Positions 15,632-15,870 of a DNA stretch of 15,870 nt are shown piece after piece. The notes under the pieces are model-generated. The model searched no databases. It saw only the letters and a program-made list of their open reading frames with translations, and was not told the origin of the DNA. The position numbers were made by a program, and so were the translations under genes. Source of the stretch: Pseudomonadota bacterium (lineage in GTDB: Bacteria > Desulfobacterota > Desulfobacteria > Desulfobacterales > Desulfobacteraceae); assembly GCA_018816605.1 (NCBI GenBank), contig JAHIVS010000434.1:1-15870 (forward strand). The letters run 5' to 3'. Each line of letters begins with the position of its first letter. The stretch's first letter is position 1.

Positions 15632-15870
15632 CAGGGCTAACGCAAGTAAATATTATAAGGTCCCTATGGCGTTGGTACCGGGTAATGATCACCCGTACAT
15701 GACTTCCTCCAAATATTTCGGGTCCAAAGCGGCATTCAATCTTTTCGTTTTTACACTTCCTTTGAAGGTTTTATTATTCCGTAATAAATTTAAGGCAATA
15801 TGCCGTATGGCAGCAAAATTCTCCGGGGCCGAGCCTTTTCTTACCCTGCTCTCGTCTTCCCGGAATGCTA
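15632..15870 (-). mobile_element. ISAs1-family insertion sequence, end of element (partial)
   Basis: The probable element end begins at CAGGGCTAACGCAAGTAAAT (15632-15651), which has the CAGGG-type start of ISAs1-family terminal inverted repeats. It is followed after 37 bp by the stop codon of an inward-reading transposase. The other end, the matching inverted repeat and the target duplication lie beyond the window, so the exact boundary is inferred from one side. The element sits about 130 bp upstream of the minus-strand serine hydrolase start and could affect its expression. Confidence 0.7.
15689..15870 (-). CDS. ISAs1-family transposase, C-terminal 59 residues (partial)
   Basis: The minus strand from the window edge reads 59 residues without interruption to a TGA at 15691-15689. 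The peptide contains FREDESRVRKGSAPENFAAI followed by RHIALNLLR and KRLNAALDPKYLEEVM. This matches the characteristic C-terminus of ISAs1-family DDE transposases, in which an RKG.APEN.A.lRHiALNLLR block and a KRL motif close the protein. The sequence looks intact over this stretch; the catalytic core lies outside the window, so activity cannot be judged. The reading frame was found by translating the window edge, since no start codon is present in it. Confidence 0.85.
   Translation of the reverse strand, partial: AFREDESRVRKGSAPENFAAIRHIALNLLRNNKTFKGSVKTKRLNAALDPKYLEEVMYG

Overview
The window looks like a chromosomal segment of a free-living anaerobic Gram-negative bacterium. The style is that of a sulfate-reducing Desulfobacterota member such as a Desulfobacteraceae relative: moderate GC, a polyferredoxin, sulfur-transfer proteins, HD-GYP signalling and many exported proteins. 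The assignment rests on gene content and general sequence character only; there is no rRNA or other marker gene here.

Layout. Positions 57-2622 (+) hold a tight unit: a four-cluster 4Fe-4S ferredoxin, a TetR-type regulator 1 bp downstream, and a GAF-HD-GYP-PilZ cyclic-di-GMP signalling protein 9 bp further on. Positions 2646-7226 (+) hold a sulfur-trafficking unit: an exported metallo-beta-lactamase (persulfide dioxygenase type) protein with three rhodanese modules, a small YeeE/YedE permease half, and a second YeeE/YedE half fused to three more rhodanese modules. These three genes abut or overlap. Positions 7326-11570 (+) hold an exported dikinase-like protein (phosphohistidine domain followed by an ATP-binding domain) and an exported serine hydrolase of the penicillin-binding/class A beta-lactamase fold. 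Facing them on the minus strand are an Npt1/Npt2-type (ATP/ADP translocase-like) membrane protein fused to a HEAT-repeat domain (11617-14502) and, just upstream of it, a second exported serine hydrolase (14489-15499). The right edge (15632-15870) is the 3' end of an ISAs1-family insertion sequence with its terminal repeat and the last 59 codons of the transposase.

How the genes may work together. The most coherent system is the 2646-7226 unit. Topology read from charged loops suggests that all six rhodanese modules and the MBL domain lie outside the cytoplasm, with only two modules keeping the catalytic cysteine. This suggests an extracytoplasmic sulfane-sulfur relay that processes persulfide or thiosulfate and hands it to, or receives it from, a two-part YeeE/YedE channel. 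The second notable item is the exported protein at 7326-10262, whose His-domain-then-ATP-domain order resembles glucan water dikinase rather than PEP synthase. It is unusual because ATP is not expected in the periplasm. The function of the Npt-HEAT protein and the two serine hydrolases cannot be fixed from sequence alone.

No rRNA, tRNA, CRISPR array or riboswitch was recognised. No stretch of more than about 200 bases lacks a gene or mobile element.
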